Shown here one piece after another: positions 1 through 8,217 of a stretch of 64,000 bases of DNA. The stretch comes from Methylobacter luteus IMV-B-3098 (GTDB lineage Bacteria; Pseudomonadota; Gammaproteobacteria; Methylococcales; Methylomonadaceae), in assembly GCF_000427625.1 (NCBI RefSeq), contig NZ_ATYJ01000014.1, positions 186,001 through 250,000 on the forward strand. Reading direction: 5' to 3'. Numbering within the stretch: position 1 is the stretch's first letter; every line of letters begins with the position of its first letter. Both the position numbers and the translations under genes were made by a program. The notes below the pieces were generated by a model. The model searched no databases, was not told where the DNA came from, and saw nothing but the letters and a program-made list of their open reading frames with translations.

Positions 1-267
1 ATGATCTGAGGCGGATATATTACACTATCTCTCAAACTCAGCTGATCAATTCCTGTCCTACTGGTTTTTTAAACGGGATAACAACTGAAGATAGCTTAAA
101 CTGGCGGGTTTTGGCACCAAGCTGGCATTGAGCTGTCGTAAAACACTTGTTTTCCGACCGCACTGCTCAGGCGTTCAAAACAGGCGCATCGTCGCGCTAA
201 AAATGTACGGAAAACCCTCTCGTAATCTGCTACCGTGCGGAAACTTCAACTCAAGGGTTTTCCGCTT
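1..267. other. Non-coding flank with an inverted repeat
   Basis: No supported gene. An 11-bp perfect inverted repeat (CGGAAAACCCT at 208-218, its complement at 254-264) brackets a 35-nt loop just before the possible Tn3 transposase remnant, so it may be a transposon scar or a hairpin. Confidence 0.4.
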
Positions 268-375
268 ATGTTAGTCAGTGATGCGACTATGCTGAATTAA
301 CCCTTGTTGATTCAGGAGCATGTGAACCCGTATGGACGGCTCGATCTCGACATGATCGCCGACTCAATGCTATGA
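268..375 (+). pseudogene. Possible C-terminal remnant of a Tn3-family transposase
   Basis: This frame ends with a segment containing EHVNPYGRLDLDM, which resembles the C-terminal end of Tn3-type TnpA proteins as I remember them. An in-frame TAA at 298-300 and the lack of any upstream reading frame show it is not functional. The identification rests on about 20 residues, so it could be chance. It would fit the other mobile scars in the first kilobase. Confidence 0.3.
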
Positions 376-813
376 TCGAAATGGAGGCTGGTAACACGGA
401 TGTTGGGTCTACCCCAAGTTGGCTTGACAAGCGCTTGTGATTATCTAAGCTTTGAATAGCTATGGGAGTTCTCGGAAATAACCAATACCGAGGAACTGTC
501 CTGTCCTTCAGTTATGAAGCTCCCATAGGCTTTTTAATTGTAGGTATTGTTGTTCATACAATTATCCGTATATCAGTAAATTTTGGGGCGCTTTCGCGGG
601 AGCGAAAACCGGATGCTCTTCCGAGCTCGCTATTCGCCCAGTTGTGCAGATTTAAGTCGTTTTTTGCCGACCAATCTGCTTCAAATCAAAAAATTGCCAG
701 TGGCCGCTTTTAAATCGTTCCTGGCAGCTGTGTTGATTGGTCTACACATCAGTACACCGTAGCATAGACGCTAACGTACCATTTTTTCCTAATTCTGCGA
801 TTCCCCTTATAAG
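376..813. other. No gene seen; short imperfect inverted repeat
   Basis: No credible coding sequence: the open frame at 462-713 lacks a ribosome site and recognisable features. CTATGGGAG at 460-468 is mirrored at 520-528 and an inner CTCGG/CCGAG pair adds to it, giving a hairpin of about 69 bp that could be a miniature element or scar. Confidence 0.35.
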
Positions 814-960
814 ACGCTGAGATGGCCGGTCACCGACTGCTGGCTCCGGAGCTTTTCGGCGGCCCGGCTGGCGAATTCGGCTAACGCTTCGGACAATTCC
901 CGGTATTCCGTTAACCGGCGGCTGAAACTGCGCGAGCAGACGATCTGCTGCTTGTCCGGC
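814..960 (-). repeat. 147-bp inverted duplicate of an internal umuC segment
   Basis: Positions 814-960 are the reverse complement of 3618-3764 inside umuC. I saw no differences across the 147 bases, and the match stops sharply at both ends. The copy has no start or context, so it is a dead fragment. Its identity with the intact gene 2.7 kb away implies a recent duplication or gene-conversion event, and the pair could support inversion of 960-3618 by homologous recombination. Confidence 0.9.
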
Positions 961-1010
961 TGTCACTTTTCAAAGCCGATGTCAGTGGATTGTCAAAGCC
1001 GATGTCAGCA
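961..1010. repeat. Tandem 15-bp repeat, possible IS end
   Basis: CAAAGCCGATGTCAG occurs at 971-985 and 994-1008 (period 23), directly after the umuC fragment, whose flank begins TGTCA. Short tandem repeats behind a TGT end are typical of IS21-family termini, so this may be a stranded IS end. No transposase is attached. Confidence 0.4.
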
Positions 1011-1115
1011 AAAATCAAGAGTGTAGAGTAAGTCGCAAAACTTCAAATTTTCGCGACAATCTATTCATACTGAGAGATTGAGACGCAGTCGAATGGAAAC
1101 AACCCAGTGTCATCA

Positions 1116-1325
1116 TTACCAGCGATCCTCCGCCCATTTTTTTATCCCGGCCTCCGCATCATCCAGCAGCGCTTCAATAGAGTCATAGCCGCTTTTGCCC
1201 CGCCTTCTTCAAAAGCAAAAGCGGCCATTTTCATATCGACAATATACTCCAGGCTTAATCCCGCCACCGTTATTAATCAGATCCGTCATGTACGGGTATT
1301 TGTGAGCGTTTTTGATGGAGTTCAT
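1116..1325 (-). pseudogene. Small ORF of 69 codons with an in-frame TGA
   Basis: The ATG at 1325 lies 5 bp after the nuclease stop and is preceded by AGGGGTGA, a plausible ribosome site overlapping that stop, so the two genes look like an operon. The frame runs 38 codons, meets TGA at 1211-1209, then continues with sensible sequence (GYDSIEALLDDAEAGIKKW) to a TAA at 1118-1116. Tryptophan in place of the TGA would give a continuous acidic-tailed protein. No family recognised. Either a one-base nonsense mutation, a truncated 38-residue peptide, or readthrough. Confidence 0.45.
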
Positions 1326-1330
1326 GGTTA

Positions 1331-2206
1331 TCACCCCTTGTTGCACCCTTTTGGAATCAGCCATGAGACTGCCGGTTTGTCGTGTTTTGCATAGTCGGCT
1401 ACCGGTATTTTTTCGCCGGTCACACGCTCCAGCTCATCAACGCTGACCAGGTACCGGTCCAGGTTTTTCTTCGTGGCCTCAGGCGAGTTCGGCACGATCC
1501 AGGCGATCGCCCTTTCGTCTTGGCCCATGCCACGAATGATCACTTTCCAGAACGCGTCCGGGGTTTTAACGCCGTGCGACTTTACAAAGAAATCATCGCT
1601 TGGGTTGTCGCCCCAGATCACGCCGCCGATCACCAGCAACTCGTCGATGTCGCGGTAGCATTCGATGATCTCCTCGGTTAGCAGCCAGGCTCCCCTATTC
1701 ATATTCGCGGCCTGCGGCAGGATGTTGGTCATGGTGTTGCTTTGCCGGATCGCTGTCTCGGAGTGGTCCAGATGGTTCGCCGGCAGGAGATGGCCACGAT
1801 CGTAACTGCGGCCGTAGGCTTCAGAGCTGGTTTGCTGGCATGCCGCCGGCACATGCGGATCCAGGAAGAACTGGCCGTACCGCTTGGCGTTACCGGTATC
1901 GTGCTGGGCGTTGTATCTGAATTTGACCGCTCCCCGCCGGGTGCAATCCAGCCAGACGGTAAACCCCTCGTAATCCAGCTGAAGTAGACTGTCTATTTGG
2001 GTGATTTGGGTTGGCCGGGAGAATGGAGCCATCCCTGCCGCTCGCGCTTCGGATGGTGAGGTGGCCGGCCTTTTCGAGTTGTGGCAATGGGTTTCGCCGG
2101 TTTTGCGGTCGGTGTGGCAGCCCTCGGCGTTGGTTCGACCGGGATGGGATTGGGCGGCGCACGATGAAAGCAGGAAAAGCACAAGGCTGAAGATAGCGTA
2201 ACGCAT
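1331..2206 (-). CDS. DNA/RNA non-specific endonuclease, exported lipoprotein
   Basis: 291 residues. The N-terminus is a lipoprotein signal (hydrophobic stretch then LLSSC, lipidated Cys16), so the protein should sit in the envelope. Residues 29-42 form a His/Cys-rich motif (GCHTDRKTGETHCH) of the YHYH type. Residues about 80-280 are a NUC/ENDO_VII-type nuclease domain with the catalytic DRGH at 136-139 and Asn-rich segments (NMNRGAW) that follow in this family. Such enzymes cut single- and double-stranded DNA and RNA with Mg. It is the first gene of a short leftward unit with the small ORF at 1116-1325 and is divergent from umuDC. Possible roles are nutrient scavenging or acting on incoming DNA; the sequence does not decide. 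Confidence 0.85.
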   Translation of the reverse strand: MRYAIFSLVLFLLSSCAAQSHPGRTNAEGCHTDRKTGETHCHNSKRPATSPSEARAAGMAPFSRPTQITQIDSLLQLDYEGFTVWLDCTRRGAVKFRYNAQHDTGNAKRYGQFFLDPHVPAACQQTSSEAYGRSYDRGHLLPANHLDHSETAIRQSNTMTNILPQAANMNRGAWLLTEEIIECYRDIDELLVIGGVIWGDNPSDDFFVKSHGVKTPDAFWKVIIRGMGQDERAIAWIVPNSPEATKKNLDRYLVSVDELERVTGEKIPVADYAKHDKPAVSWLIPKGCNKG

Positions 2207-2443
2207 GAATTAAAGCTCGACTGTAAGCAAAAACCAGCGACTGTAACCCGAGAAGACCGAAAATAAAAGCGCGGCTTGTCGGCTCTACAAAGACCAAGGC
2301 TTGCGTTGTATCAACCAGTACAGAACGCGTTTCATTCGCCCCTGGGGTTTATTTTTTGCCAGTATACCCAAAACCGCTTAGAATGGCAGAGAAAGAGAAC
2401 AAAAAGAGAACAACAACAATCATCATCTTTTTTCGAGGGCATT

Positions 2444-2893
2444 ATGGATCAATTGCTGATACGCACACTCGTGAAGGATCTCTGGCGTCCGGATGGCGCG
2501 CAGAGACAGATAGCTCTGCCATTGTATACGGATAAGGTAGCGGCCGGCTTTCCCTCGCCGGCCGACGACTACATCGAGAAAACCTTGGACCTGAACGAGC
2601 TGCTTGTCAAGAAGCCGGCGGCCACGTTCTTTGTCCGGGCCGAAGGCGAATCGATGCTCGGCGCCGGCATTCACCCGAACGATATCCTGGTCGTGGACCG
2701 CTCCCTGGAACCGGTAGCCGGCAAAGTGGTGATTTGCGCTTTGAACGGCGCCCTGACCGTCAAGCGCCTGAAAAAGGCTGCCGGACAATGGCGGCTAGCG
2801 GCTGAAAACCCGGCCTATGTCGATATCGTCGTGAACGAAGGCCTGGAGCTAGTGGTGTGGGGCGTGGTCACGGCCGTGATCCATCCGCTGTGA
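2444..2893 (+). CDS. umuD: UmuD-like SOS mutagenesis protein (S24 peptidase fold)
   Basis: 149 residues from the ATG at 2444, preceded by CGAGGG at 2434-2439; an upstream in-frame start lacks a ribosome site and would add about 56 unrelated residues. The self-cleavage site is Ala34-Gly35 and the catalytic pair is Ser70 (GESMLGAG) and Lys107, each shifted by ten from the E. coli positions. After RecA-stimulated self-cleavage the processed dimer joins UmuC as error-prone polymerase V. The stop overlaps the umuC start (TGATG), so the pair is translationally coupled. umuDC operons are common cargo of conjugative elements. I found no convincing LexA box in the 237-bp upstream region. Confidence 0.93.
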   Translation: MDQLLIRTLVKDLWRPDGAQRQIALPLYTDKVAAGFPSPADDYIEKTLDLNELLVKKPAATFFVRAEGESMLGAGIHPNDILVVDRSLEPVAGKVVICALNGALTVKRLKKAAGQWRLAAENPAYVDIVVNEGLELVVWGVVTAVIHPL

Positions 2894-4176
2894 TGGCGTC
2901 GCTCCTCGCCTTGGTGGATTGCAATAATTTTTACGTGTCGTGCGAACGCGTATTCCGGCCGGACCTGATCGGCAAGCCTGTAATTGTGCTCAGCAATGGC
3001 GACGGTTGTATCGTCAGCCGTAGTCAGGAAGTCAAAGACTTAGGCATCAAGATGGGCGTGCCGGTGTACCAGGTCCGGCACCTGATTAATAAGCACCACA
3101 TTCAACTATTTTCCTCCCATTACAGCTTATACGGGGATCTGTCGGCTCGGGTCATGTCTGTACTTGAAGAGTTTGCCCCAAGCCTTGAGGTGTATTCGAT
3201 CGACGAGGCTTTCCTGGACTTAACGGGCGTGTGCCTGAAAGACCCTATGGCTTACGGCCAAGAGATCCGGGCAACTGTGAGACGAAACACCGGCATTCCG
3301 GTCTGCGTCGGTTTCGGTCCGACCAAGACACTGGCAAAACTGGCGAATTTCGCCGCCAAGAAGTGGCCTCGGATCGGCGGCGTGTTGGACCTGTCAGACC
3401 CGGTGCGCCGGGAAAAGCTGATGCGCACCGTGCCGGTCAATGAGGTCTGGGGCATCGGTTCGCGCATCGCTGCCCGCTTAAACCAGCTGGGCATTCATAC
3501 GGTCTGGGATCTGGCCCGCCAGCCGGCTGAGCGCATGCAGGCACAGTTCAACATCACCGTGGCCAGAACCGTGCTGGAGTTGAACGGCATTCCGTGCCTG
3601 GAACTGGAAGCGATAGCGCCGGACAAGCAGCAGATCGTCTGCTCGCGCAGTTTCAGCCGCCGGTTAACGGAATACCGGGAATTGTCCGAAGCGTTAGCCG
3701 AATTCGCCAGCCGGGCCGCCGAAAAGCTCCGGAGCCAGCAGTCGGTGACCGGCCATCTCAGCGTTTTTATTCGCACCAACCCGTTTAATCCGCAGGAGCC
3801 GCAATACCAGCGTTCGGCCGGCGTGAGGCTGAAGGCCGCGACACAGGATACCCGCGTGATCGTCAGCGAGGCGCACCGCTTGCTCAAGGAGCTATTCAGG
3901 CCTGGTTATCGCTACCAGAAATGCGGCGTGCAGCTGAGCTACATCCAATCGGCATCAGTGCCGGGGCAGCTGGATTTATTTGATAGGGCAACACCTGGCT
4001 GGCAGGCCGATAGTCCAGCACTCATGCAGGCCATGGACCGGATCAACCGGCGCTTCCCAAAAGGCATTGCGGTGGCAGCCGCCGGCTTTGACAAAGCCTG
4101 GCAATCCAAAGTGGAACGGCTTTCCCAGCGCTATACGACCGATTGGCGGGAACTGTTGCGTGTCAGGTGCGATTAA
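2893..4176 (+). CDS. umuC: DNA polymerase V catalytic subunit UmuC (Y-family)
   Basis: 427 residues, starting at the ATG that overlaps the umuD stop. Y-family catalytic acidic residues are visible: Asp9 (LVDCNNFYVSCE) and Asp104-Glu105 (YSIDEAFLDL). The thumb, little-finger and C-terminal UmuC-specific regions follow at normal length, so the gene appears intact. With cleaved UmuD it performs translesion synthesis and raises mutation after DNA damage. An inverted 147-bp copy of codons from the little-finger region lies at 814-960. The downstream boundary is only 12 bp from an IS6-like element. Confidence 0.95.
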   Translation: MASLLALVDCNNFYVSCERVFRPDLIGKPVIVLSNGDGCIVSRSQEVKDLGIKMGVPVYQVRHLINKHHIQLFSSHYSLYGDLSARVMSVLEEFAPSLEVYSIDEAFLDLTGVCLKDPMAYGQEIRATVRRNTGIPVCVGFGPTKTLAKLANFAAKKWPRIGGVLDLSDPVRREKLMRTVPVNEVWGIGSRIAARLNQLGIHTVWDLARQPAERMQAQFNITVARTVLELNGIPCLELEAIAPDKQQIVCSRSFSRRLTEYRELSEALAEFASRAAEKLRSQQSVTGHLSVFIRTNPFNPQEPQYQRSAGVRLKAATQDTRVIVSEAHRLLKELFRPGYRYQKCGVQLSYIQSASVPGQLDLFDRATPGWQADSPALMQAMDRINRRFPKGIAVAAAGFDKAWQSKVERLSQRYTTDWRELLRVRCD

Positions 4177-4188
4177 ATGGCTTTTTTG

Positions 4189-4996
4189 GGTTCTGTTGCG
4201 TAAATTTTCGTCAATCGCAACTTGGTCATTCCAAATTGGTTTAGGCGGCCAATGAATAAAACTGTCTTGCAGCGGATAGATTTTGGTTATTGTCAGAAAC
4301 CCCCTGGCCTTTCTTTATCATGTGTATGAGTTCAACGCCTTGCAGAGTGATGCTGATCGAACGAAAAGATTTGAAGCCGAGCATCGGTCGAATAATGCGT
4401 TTGATGGCCCGGTGGTCCTGCTCGACGAGATTGTTCAGGTATTTGCTCTGACGAATCTCGATCTTGTGACCGGTTTCCTCCTGGAGTGCCTCGATAGCCG
4501 CGGCATTGGCGCCGCTCTTATCGATCGTGACCTTGTCCGGAAGACCATGCTGTCGAACCGCTTTCCTGAAAAAGCGCAGAGCAGCCTGCTTATCGCGACG
4601 GGCGGTGAGCAGAAAGTCGACGGTTTGGCCTTCTTTGTCGACGGCGCGGTAGAGATACGTCCATTGGCCTTTGATCTTGATGTCCGTCTCGTCCATCCTC
4701 CAACTCGTGCCGACCGGGCGCTTCTTAACTTTGCGGAAAGTAGCCTCCAGTTGAGGCGTGAATTTCTGAATCCAACGATAGATACTCGTGTGGTTGATGT
4801 ACACGCCGCGCTCCGCCACCATCTCCTTCAGATTCCGATAGCTCAGCGGGTAAGCCAGATACCAGCAGATACCGGTCAGGATGATGTCCTTTTCAAATCG
4901 GTGTCCTTTGAAGTTAATCATGTCGGTTTGTTGGAGGGTCGGCGGAGAGTGTATAGCTTACTGGAAACGACCGCTACTAACTAATGCAACAGAACC
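4189..4996 (-). mobile_element. IS6-family insertion sequence, 808 bp
   Basis: Terminal inverted repeats GGTTCTGTTGC (4189-4199) and GCAACAGAACC (4986-4996) bracket one transposase gene, the size and end sequence expected for the IS6/IS26 family. The 8 bases outside each end (CTTTTTTG and GAATAGGA) do not match, so no target duplication is seen. That is usual when the element arrived through cointegrate formation or when deletion has removed one flank. Confidence 0.9.
4241..4921 (-). CDS. IS6-family DDE transposase
   Basis: 226 residues. The N-terminal helix-turn-helix contains YINHTSIYRWIQKF and the catalytic DDE core shows WRMDETDIKIKG (first Asp), TIDKSGANAAAI (second Asp) and LVEQDHRAIKR (Glu), the spacing of the IS6 family. 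It drives replicative transposition that forms cointegrates. The frame is intact and fills the element, so it is probably active. Confidence 0.93.
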   Translation of the reverse strand: MINFKGHRFEKDIILTGICWYLAYPLSYRNLKEMVAERGVYINHTSIYRWIQKFTPQLEATFRKVKKRPVGTSWRMDETDIKIKGQWTYLYRAVDKEGQTVDFLLTARRDKQAALRFFRKAVRQHGLPDKVTIDKSGANAAAIEALQEETGHKIEIRQSKYLNNLVEQDHRAIKRIIRPMLGFKSFRSISITLQGVELIHMIKKGQGVSDNNQNLSAARQFYSLAA

Positions 4997-5038
4997 GAAT
5001 AGGATACTAAGGTTTAAGAAAACAATGCGTTAGGAAGG

Positions 5039-5132
5039 ATTCTGGCAATCTGAACAGCGATTCCGGCAGCTTGAACACCGATTCTGGAAATAACCCAAAA
5101 AGTGTTCAACTTGAAACCAGAATCGGTGTTCA
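5039..5132. mobile_element. Remnant of an IS end (IS21-like repeats)
   Basis: A 21-bp unit is repeated from 5039 to 5059 and 5060 to 5080, with a third partial copy to 5087. The last part, TGAACACCGATTCTGG (5072-5087), recurs inverted at 5117-5132. Repeated 20-bp transposase-binding sites near the ends are characteristic of IS21-type elements, but no transposase gene is here, so this looks like two residual ends lying head to head. Confidence 0.45.
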
Positions 5133-5277
5133 GGCTGGGCCAGAATATGCAGCCCCAATATGCAAGGGCTGTTTTTGAATTTTTTTCAATATAAAGAATG
5201 ATTTCCCACGATACTGATATTGAAACTCATCGGGCGAAAAATGGTCATTTTCCTTAACGATCCAATGAGGAAATCTC

Positions 5278-5547
5278 ATGAGAATTTTGAAATGGCAGCC
5301 CGATAACTTGCAGTCAGAATCCGTAAGGTATTATCTGGCTGATTTCGAATCCATTCCCGATAACGGAATCGCATGGGTCGTTCCAGACCAGAACGGCGAA
5401 GCCCTGCTCGATGGCCCAACAACGCCTACTGTATGGCTGCAAGATATTCTGTTTGAATTACAGAGCGAAGGCTTGATCTCTGAGGACGAACTGCTCTATC
5501 CATACATCGACGTTTTCGACCGATTGGCTGAGTTGACCGCTCAATAG
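5278..5547 (+). CDS. Hypothetical acidic protein, 89 aa
   Basis: No recognised family. The ATG follows GAGGAAAT, a usable ribosome site. The protein is acidic and soluble (DFESIPDNGIAWVVPDQNGE near residues 20-39; acidic C-terminus), with no membrane segment or signal. It resembles the many small plasmid-backbone proteins of unknown role seen also at 18-34 kb. It lies between an IS remnant and another orphan, so it may be a survivor of an interrupted plasmid cluster. Confidence 0.6.
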   Translation: MRILKWQPDNLQSESVRYYLADFESIPDNGIAWVVPDQNGEALLDGPTTPTVWLQDILFELQSEGLISEDELLYPYIDVFDRLAELTAQ

Positions 5548-5799
5548 CCTGGGAATTCTTAACGGACAATAAGAACTCCTTTCCCAGATATTCCCTCCCC
5601 TGGAAAGGGAAAAGCCTAAATCATCAGAGCCAGCTCATCAGAATGCGGCAGGCTTCCTCATTAACAACAGGTGCATTTTCATCAGATTTAAAGTCCGATC
5701 AGAGATGCAAGCAAAAAAACGCAGTTTAGAGCCTTGCATATTTTTCAAACCGTGGAAAATGTGTATCAACACTAACTCATCAACTACTGCGAGAAAAAT
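5548..5799. other. Non-coding gap with a two-part hairpin
   Basis: Directly after the 89-aa gene, CTGGGAA (5549-5555) pairs with TTCCCAG (5581-5587), and TTCTTA (5556-5561) pairs with TAAGAA (5570-5575). No T-run follows, so it is not a clear intrinsic terminator. Nothing else is recognised up to 5799. Confidence 0.4.
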
Positions 5800-6192
5800 A
5801 TGCAAGTACAAATGACTCTTACCATCGATTACAGCGCCAACGGATGTCAGTTTACTGATATTGCTGAACAGCTTAATCAATCCGCCCAGATCTTGGTTGA
5901 AGAAGGACTTTTATCCGGAAATTTAGATGCCGAGGTTAATGAATGGATCTGCTCGATTGATAGTGTAAATACAAACGGCTTTGTAAAAAATGTGAAACCT
6001 CATCATTCTGGAGGTGGAGTAATAATTGAAATGATTGAATTAAATGATAAATCAGTTATTGGTATCACGGATGATTGCATTGTTCTTTACCCATCAGAAG
6101 AGGCGTTAATGGATAACGAAGGCGAGAACGAATTGGGGATAATAGACAGACCAATTCCAGCAGAAAGCAGTTCTTCTATCGCCCAAGCATAA
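5800..6192 (+). CDS. Hypothetical acidic protein, 130 aa
   Basis: No family recognised. The first 45 residues look like a small alpha/beta domain (MTLTIDYSANGCQFTDIAEQ), followed by an acidic C-terminus. No signal or membrane segment. The ribosome site is weak (GCGAGAAAAAT before the ATG). Base composition is slightly AT-rich compared with umuDC, more like the 18-34 kb backbone genes. Confidence 0.55.
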   Translation: MQVQMTLTIDYSANGCQFTDIAEQLNQSAQILVEEGLLSGNLDAEVNEWICSIDSVNTNGFVKNVKPHHSGGGVIIEMIELNDKSVIGITDDCIVLYPSEEALMDNEGENELGIIDRPIPAESSSSIAQA

Positions 6193-6263
6193 TCGTTTCA
6201 GAAAGATCCCTGTCCATAAGCGGCAGGGATGGACGCAAAGAGCTAATTCTTCAAGGAAAACCA

Positions 6264-6434
6264 ATGCCAAATTTACCTAACAGCAGAATTCTCACGCCGG
6301 ACCAGAAAACAGTTATATCTAAAACCATCAAGGATACCAAACTGGCAATAGTCTCCCTGCTCCAAAGCGTCACAAATTTGTCATCACCCTCGTTTAAAAG
6401 GCAAACCGGAAACCCATTTATGCCGCGGAGCTAG
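6264..6434 (+). CDS. Hypothetical small protein, 56 aa
   Basis: An ATG with a good ribosome site (AAGGAAAA ending 5 bp upstream) opens a 57-codon frame rich in Ser, Thr and Lys, with no cysteine and no membrane segment. A hairpin (ATCCCTG and its complement around 6209-6228) precedes it. Supported only by ribosome site and position; no homologue recognised. Confidence 0.4.
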   Translation: MPNLPNSRILTPDQKTVISKTIKDTKLAIVSLLQSVTNLSSPSFKRQTGNPFMPRS

Positions 6435-6628
6435 GGATTTTCAATTACAATTCTTTCACCGTCTGGTGAGCAATTGATGAGCCGTCCAGCAGCAAGAGCC
6501 AATGTCGGCTTATAACAGGATTTTTGTTGCGGTTTGACTGATAAAGACTATCCCCCTGTGTCAGGATAGTTGTCCTCTCCCGCTAACGGGATAATTGGAA
6601 ACTAGACAGGGGACGGAAAGAAAGCTCA

Positions 6629-7126
6629 ATGCCACATTATTCAGCGGAACGCAAAGCGTCTGTATTAAGAAAACTGTTGCCACCCCATAACCGCTCAGTA
6701 CCGGAAGTCGCCCGAGAGGAAGGGATTTGTGACCAGACGTTATACAATTGGCGTAAACAAGCCAAACAACAAGGGGTGCCCGTGCCAGGCAGCAGGAAAC
6801 AAACAGAAGACTGGTCGCCGGAGGCAAAATTTGCCGCCGTGGTGGAAACTGCGGCCATGACCGAACTGGAACTGAGCGAATACTGCCGCCGCCAGGGCCT
6901 TTATCCCGAACAGATCCGGCGCTGGAAGGAGGCCTGTATTCAAGGCGCACAGAAGGCCGGAGCGCAACAACAGCAGCAACGACTGGAAGCGAAGCAGGAC
7001 AAACAGCGCATCAAGGCGCTCGAGAAAGAGCTCAACCGCAAGGAGAAAGCCCTGGCGGAAGCGGCGGCTTTACTGGTGCTGCGAAAAAAGTTGACCGCCC
7101 TCTGGGAGGCAAACGAGGCCGATTAA
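6629..7126 (+). CDS. IS3-family OrfA (helix-turn-helix)
   Basis: 165 residues. Two helix-turn-helix regions (residues about 1-45, with GICDQTLYNWRKQ, and 55-100, with CRRQGLYPEQIRRWK) precede a coiled-coil (residues about 105-150, glutamine and lysine rich). It binds the IS ends. Near its end, the heptamer AAAAAAG at 7084-7090 lets about some ribosomes shift -1 into orfB to make the OrfAB transposase; alone, OrfA is typically an inhibitor. Identical to the product of the inverted copy at 11644-12141. Confidence 0.92.
   Translation: MPHYSAERKASVLRKLLPPHNRSVPEVAREEGICDQTLYNWRKQAKQQGVPVPGSRKQTEDWSPEAKFAAVVETAAMTELELSEYCRRQGLYPEQIRRWKEACIQGAQKAGAQQQQQRLEAKQDKQRIKALEKELNRKEKALAEAAALLVLRKKLTALWEANEAD
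7084..7090 (+). other. -1 ribosomal frameshift signal A_AAA_AAG
   Basis: In the orfA frame the bases fall as A, AAA, AAG, the canonical slippery heptamer of IS3 elements. Slipping back one base continues without a stop through 7091-7152 into orfB. The mirror copy lies at 11680-11686 on the minus strand. Confidence 0.88.
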
Positions 7127-7152
7127 CCTCGTACCCGGAGCGGCAACAATTA

Positions 7153-8181
7153 GTGACCTGGATCCGCGCAGCCATCTCAGCGGGTGTCCGGAAGCGTTTG
7201 GCCTGCGCAGAGGCGGGCCTGAGCCTGCGCACCTTCCAGCGCTGGACGCAGGAGGCCGGCCAGATTAGTCAGGATCAGCGCGCGCAAGCGCAACGTCCGG
7301 CGCCTGCGAACAAGCTGTCGGAACAGGAACGGGCCCAGGTACTGGCTGTCTGTAACCAGCCGGACTATGCCGACCTGCCGCCCAGCCAGATCGTGCCGAG
7401 ACTGGCGGACCAGGGCGTGTATCTGGCCTCGGAATCCAGCTTTTATCGCATTCTGAAGGCGGCGGATCAGTTGCATCATCGGGGCCGTGCGAAAGCCAGA
7501 CAGAAATCCCGGCCGCCGACCACACATCAAGCCCGAGCGGCCAATGAAGTCTGGACCTGGGACATCAGTTATCTGCCGAGCGGCGTGCGCGGTCGGTTCT
7601 TTTATCTGTACCTGATCGTGGACATCTTCAGCCGTAAAATCGTTGGTTGGGAAGTGCACGAGCAGGAGTGTGGCGAAGCGGCGGCCGCTTTGGTACAGCG
7701 CGCGGTCTTGGCCGAGCATTGCTGGCGCAAGCCCCTGGTGCTGCATGCCGATAATGGCAGCCCGATGAAGTCGCAGACGCTGCAGGCCAAGCTTTACGAG
7801 CTGGGCATTACGCCTTCCCATAGCCGGCCCCGGGTCAGCAATGACAACCCGTATTCGGAAGCGCTGTTTAGGACCTTGAAATACTGTCCGCAATGGCCCT
7901 CGCAAGGCTTTGCCTCCCTGCTGGTCGCGCGTGAATGGATGAGCCGCTTCGTGTCTTGGTATAACGAAACGCATCGTCACAGCCAGATTCGGTTTGTTAC
8001 GCCGGCACAGCGCCATCGGGGCGAAGACCGGGCGATTCTTAACCGACGTGATCAGGTCTATGCCCAGGCCAAAAAACGGCATCCGGCCCGCTGGTCAGGC
8101 GCCACAAGAAACTGGACGCCAGCAGGCCCTGTTACGCTGAATCCGGAACGGAACGAGGCGGAAATAAAACAGGCTGCGTGA
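7153..8181 (+). CDS. IS3-family OrfB transposase domain (rve integrase core)
   Basis: 342 residues counted from a GTG; in practice it is probably translated as OrfAB fusion through the frameshift at 7084-7090, since its frame is open from there. An HTH region (AEAGLSLRTFQRW) precedes the integrase core with catalytic DDE residues: WDISYLP (Asp), LHADNGSPM (Asp) and SNDNPYSEALFRTLKY (Glu). Intact and identical to the inverted copy, so both copies are probably young and mobile. Confidence 0.93.
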   Translation: MTWIRAAISAGVRKRLACAEAGLSLRTFQRWTQEAGQISQDQRAQAQRPAPANKLSEQERAQVLAVCNQPDYADLPPSQIVPRLADQGVYLASESSFYRILKAADQLHHRGRAKARQKSRPPTTHQARAANEVWTWDISYLPSGVRGRFFYLYLIVDIFSRKIVGWEVHEQECGEAAAALVQRAVLAEHCWRKPLVLHADNGSPMKSQTLQAKLYELGITPSHSRPRVSNDNPYSEALFRTLKYCPQWPSQGFASLLVAREWMSRFVSWYNETHRHSQIRFVTPAQRHRGEDRAILNRRDQVYAQAKKRHPARWSGATRNWTPAGPVTLNPERNEAEIKQAA

Positions 8182-8217
8182 TCAAAAAACACGACAACTA
8201 TCTTGAAAAACACCGCT

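Larger units (their letters stand above)
6552..8215 (+). mobile_element. IS3-family insertion sequence, copy 1, 1664 bp
   Basis: The ends, defined by comparison with the second copy, are CCCCCTGTGTC on the left and the complement of CGGTGTTTTTC on the right; both carry a subterminal GATAGTTGTC inverted repeat. The element is flanked by the 4-bp duplication CTAT (6548-6551 and 8216-8219). It carries orfA, orfB and a -1 frameshift signal. Removing it and one CTAT rebuilds a continuous sequence leading into the ATG at 8218, so it landed just upstream of that start codon and displaced its native promoter. Confidence 0.92.

Noticed and set aside
462-713. 83-codon open frame with a possible membrane segment
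   Set aside because: No ribosome site, overlaps a hairpin scar, composition not protein-like.
2207-2443. Possible LexA/SOS box upstream of umuD
   Set aside because: Best partial matches (CTGTAAGCAAAAACCAG at 2221 and TTGTATCAACCAGTACAG near 2306) have the wrong spacing or mismatched half-sites.
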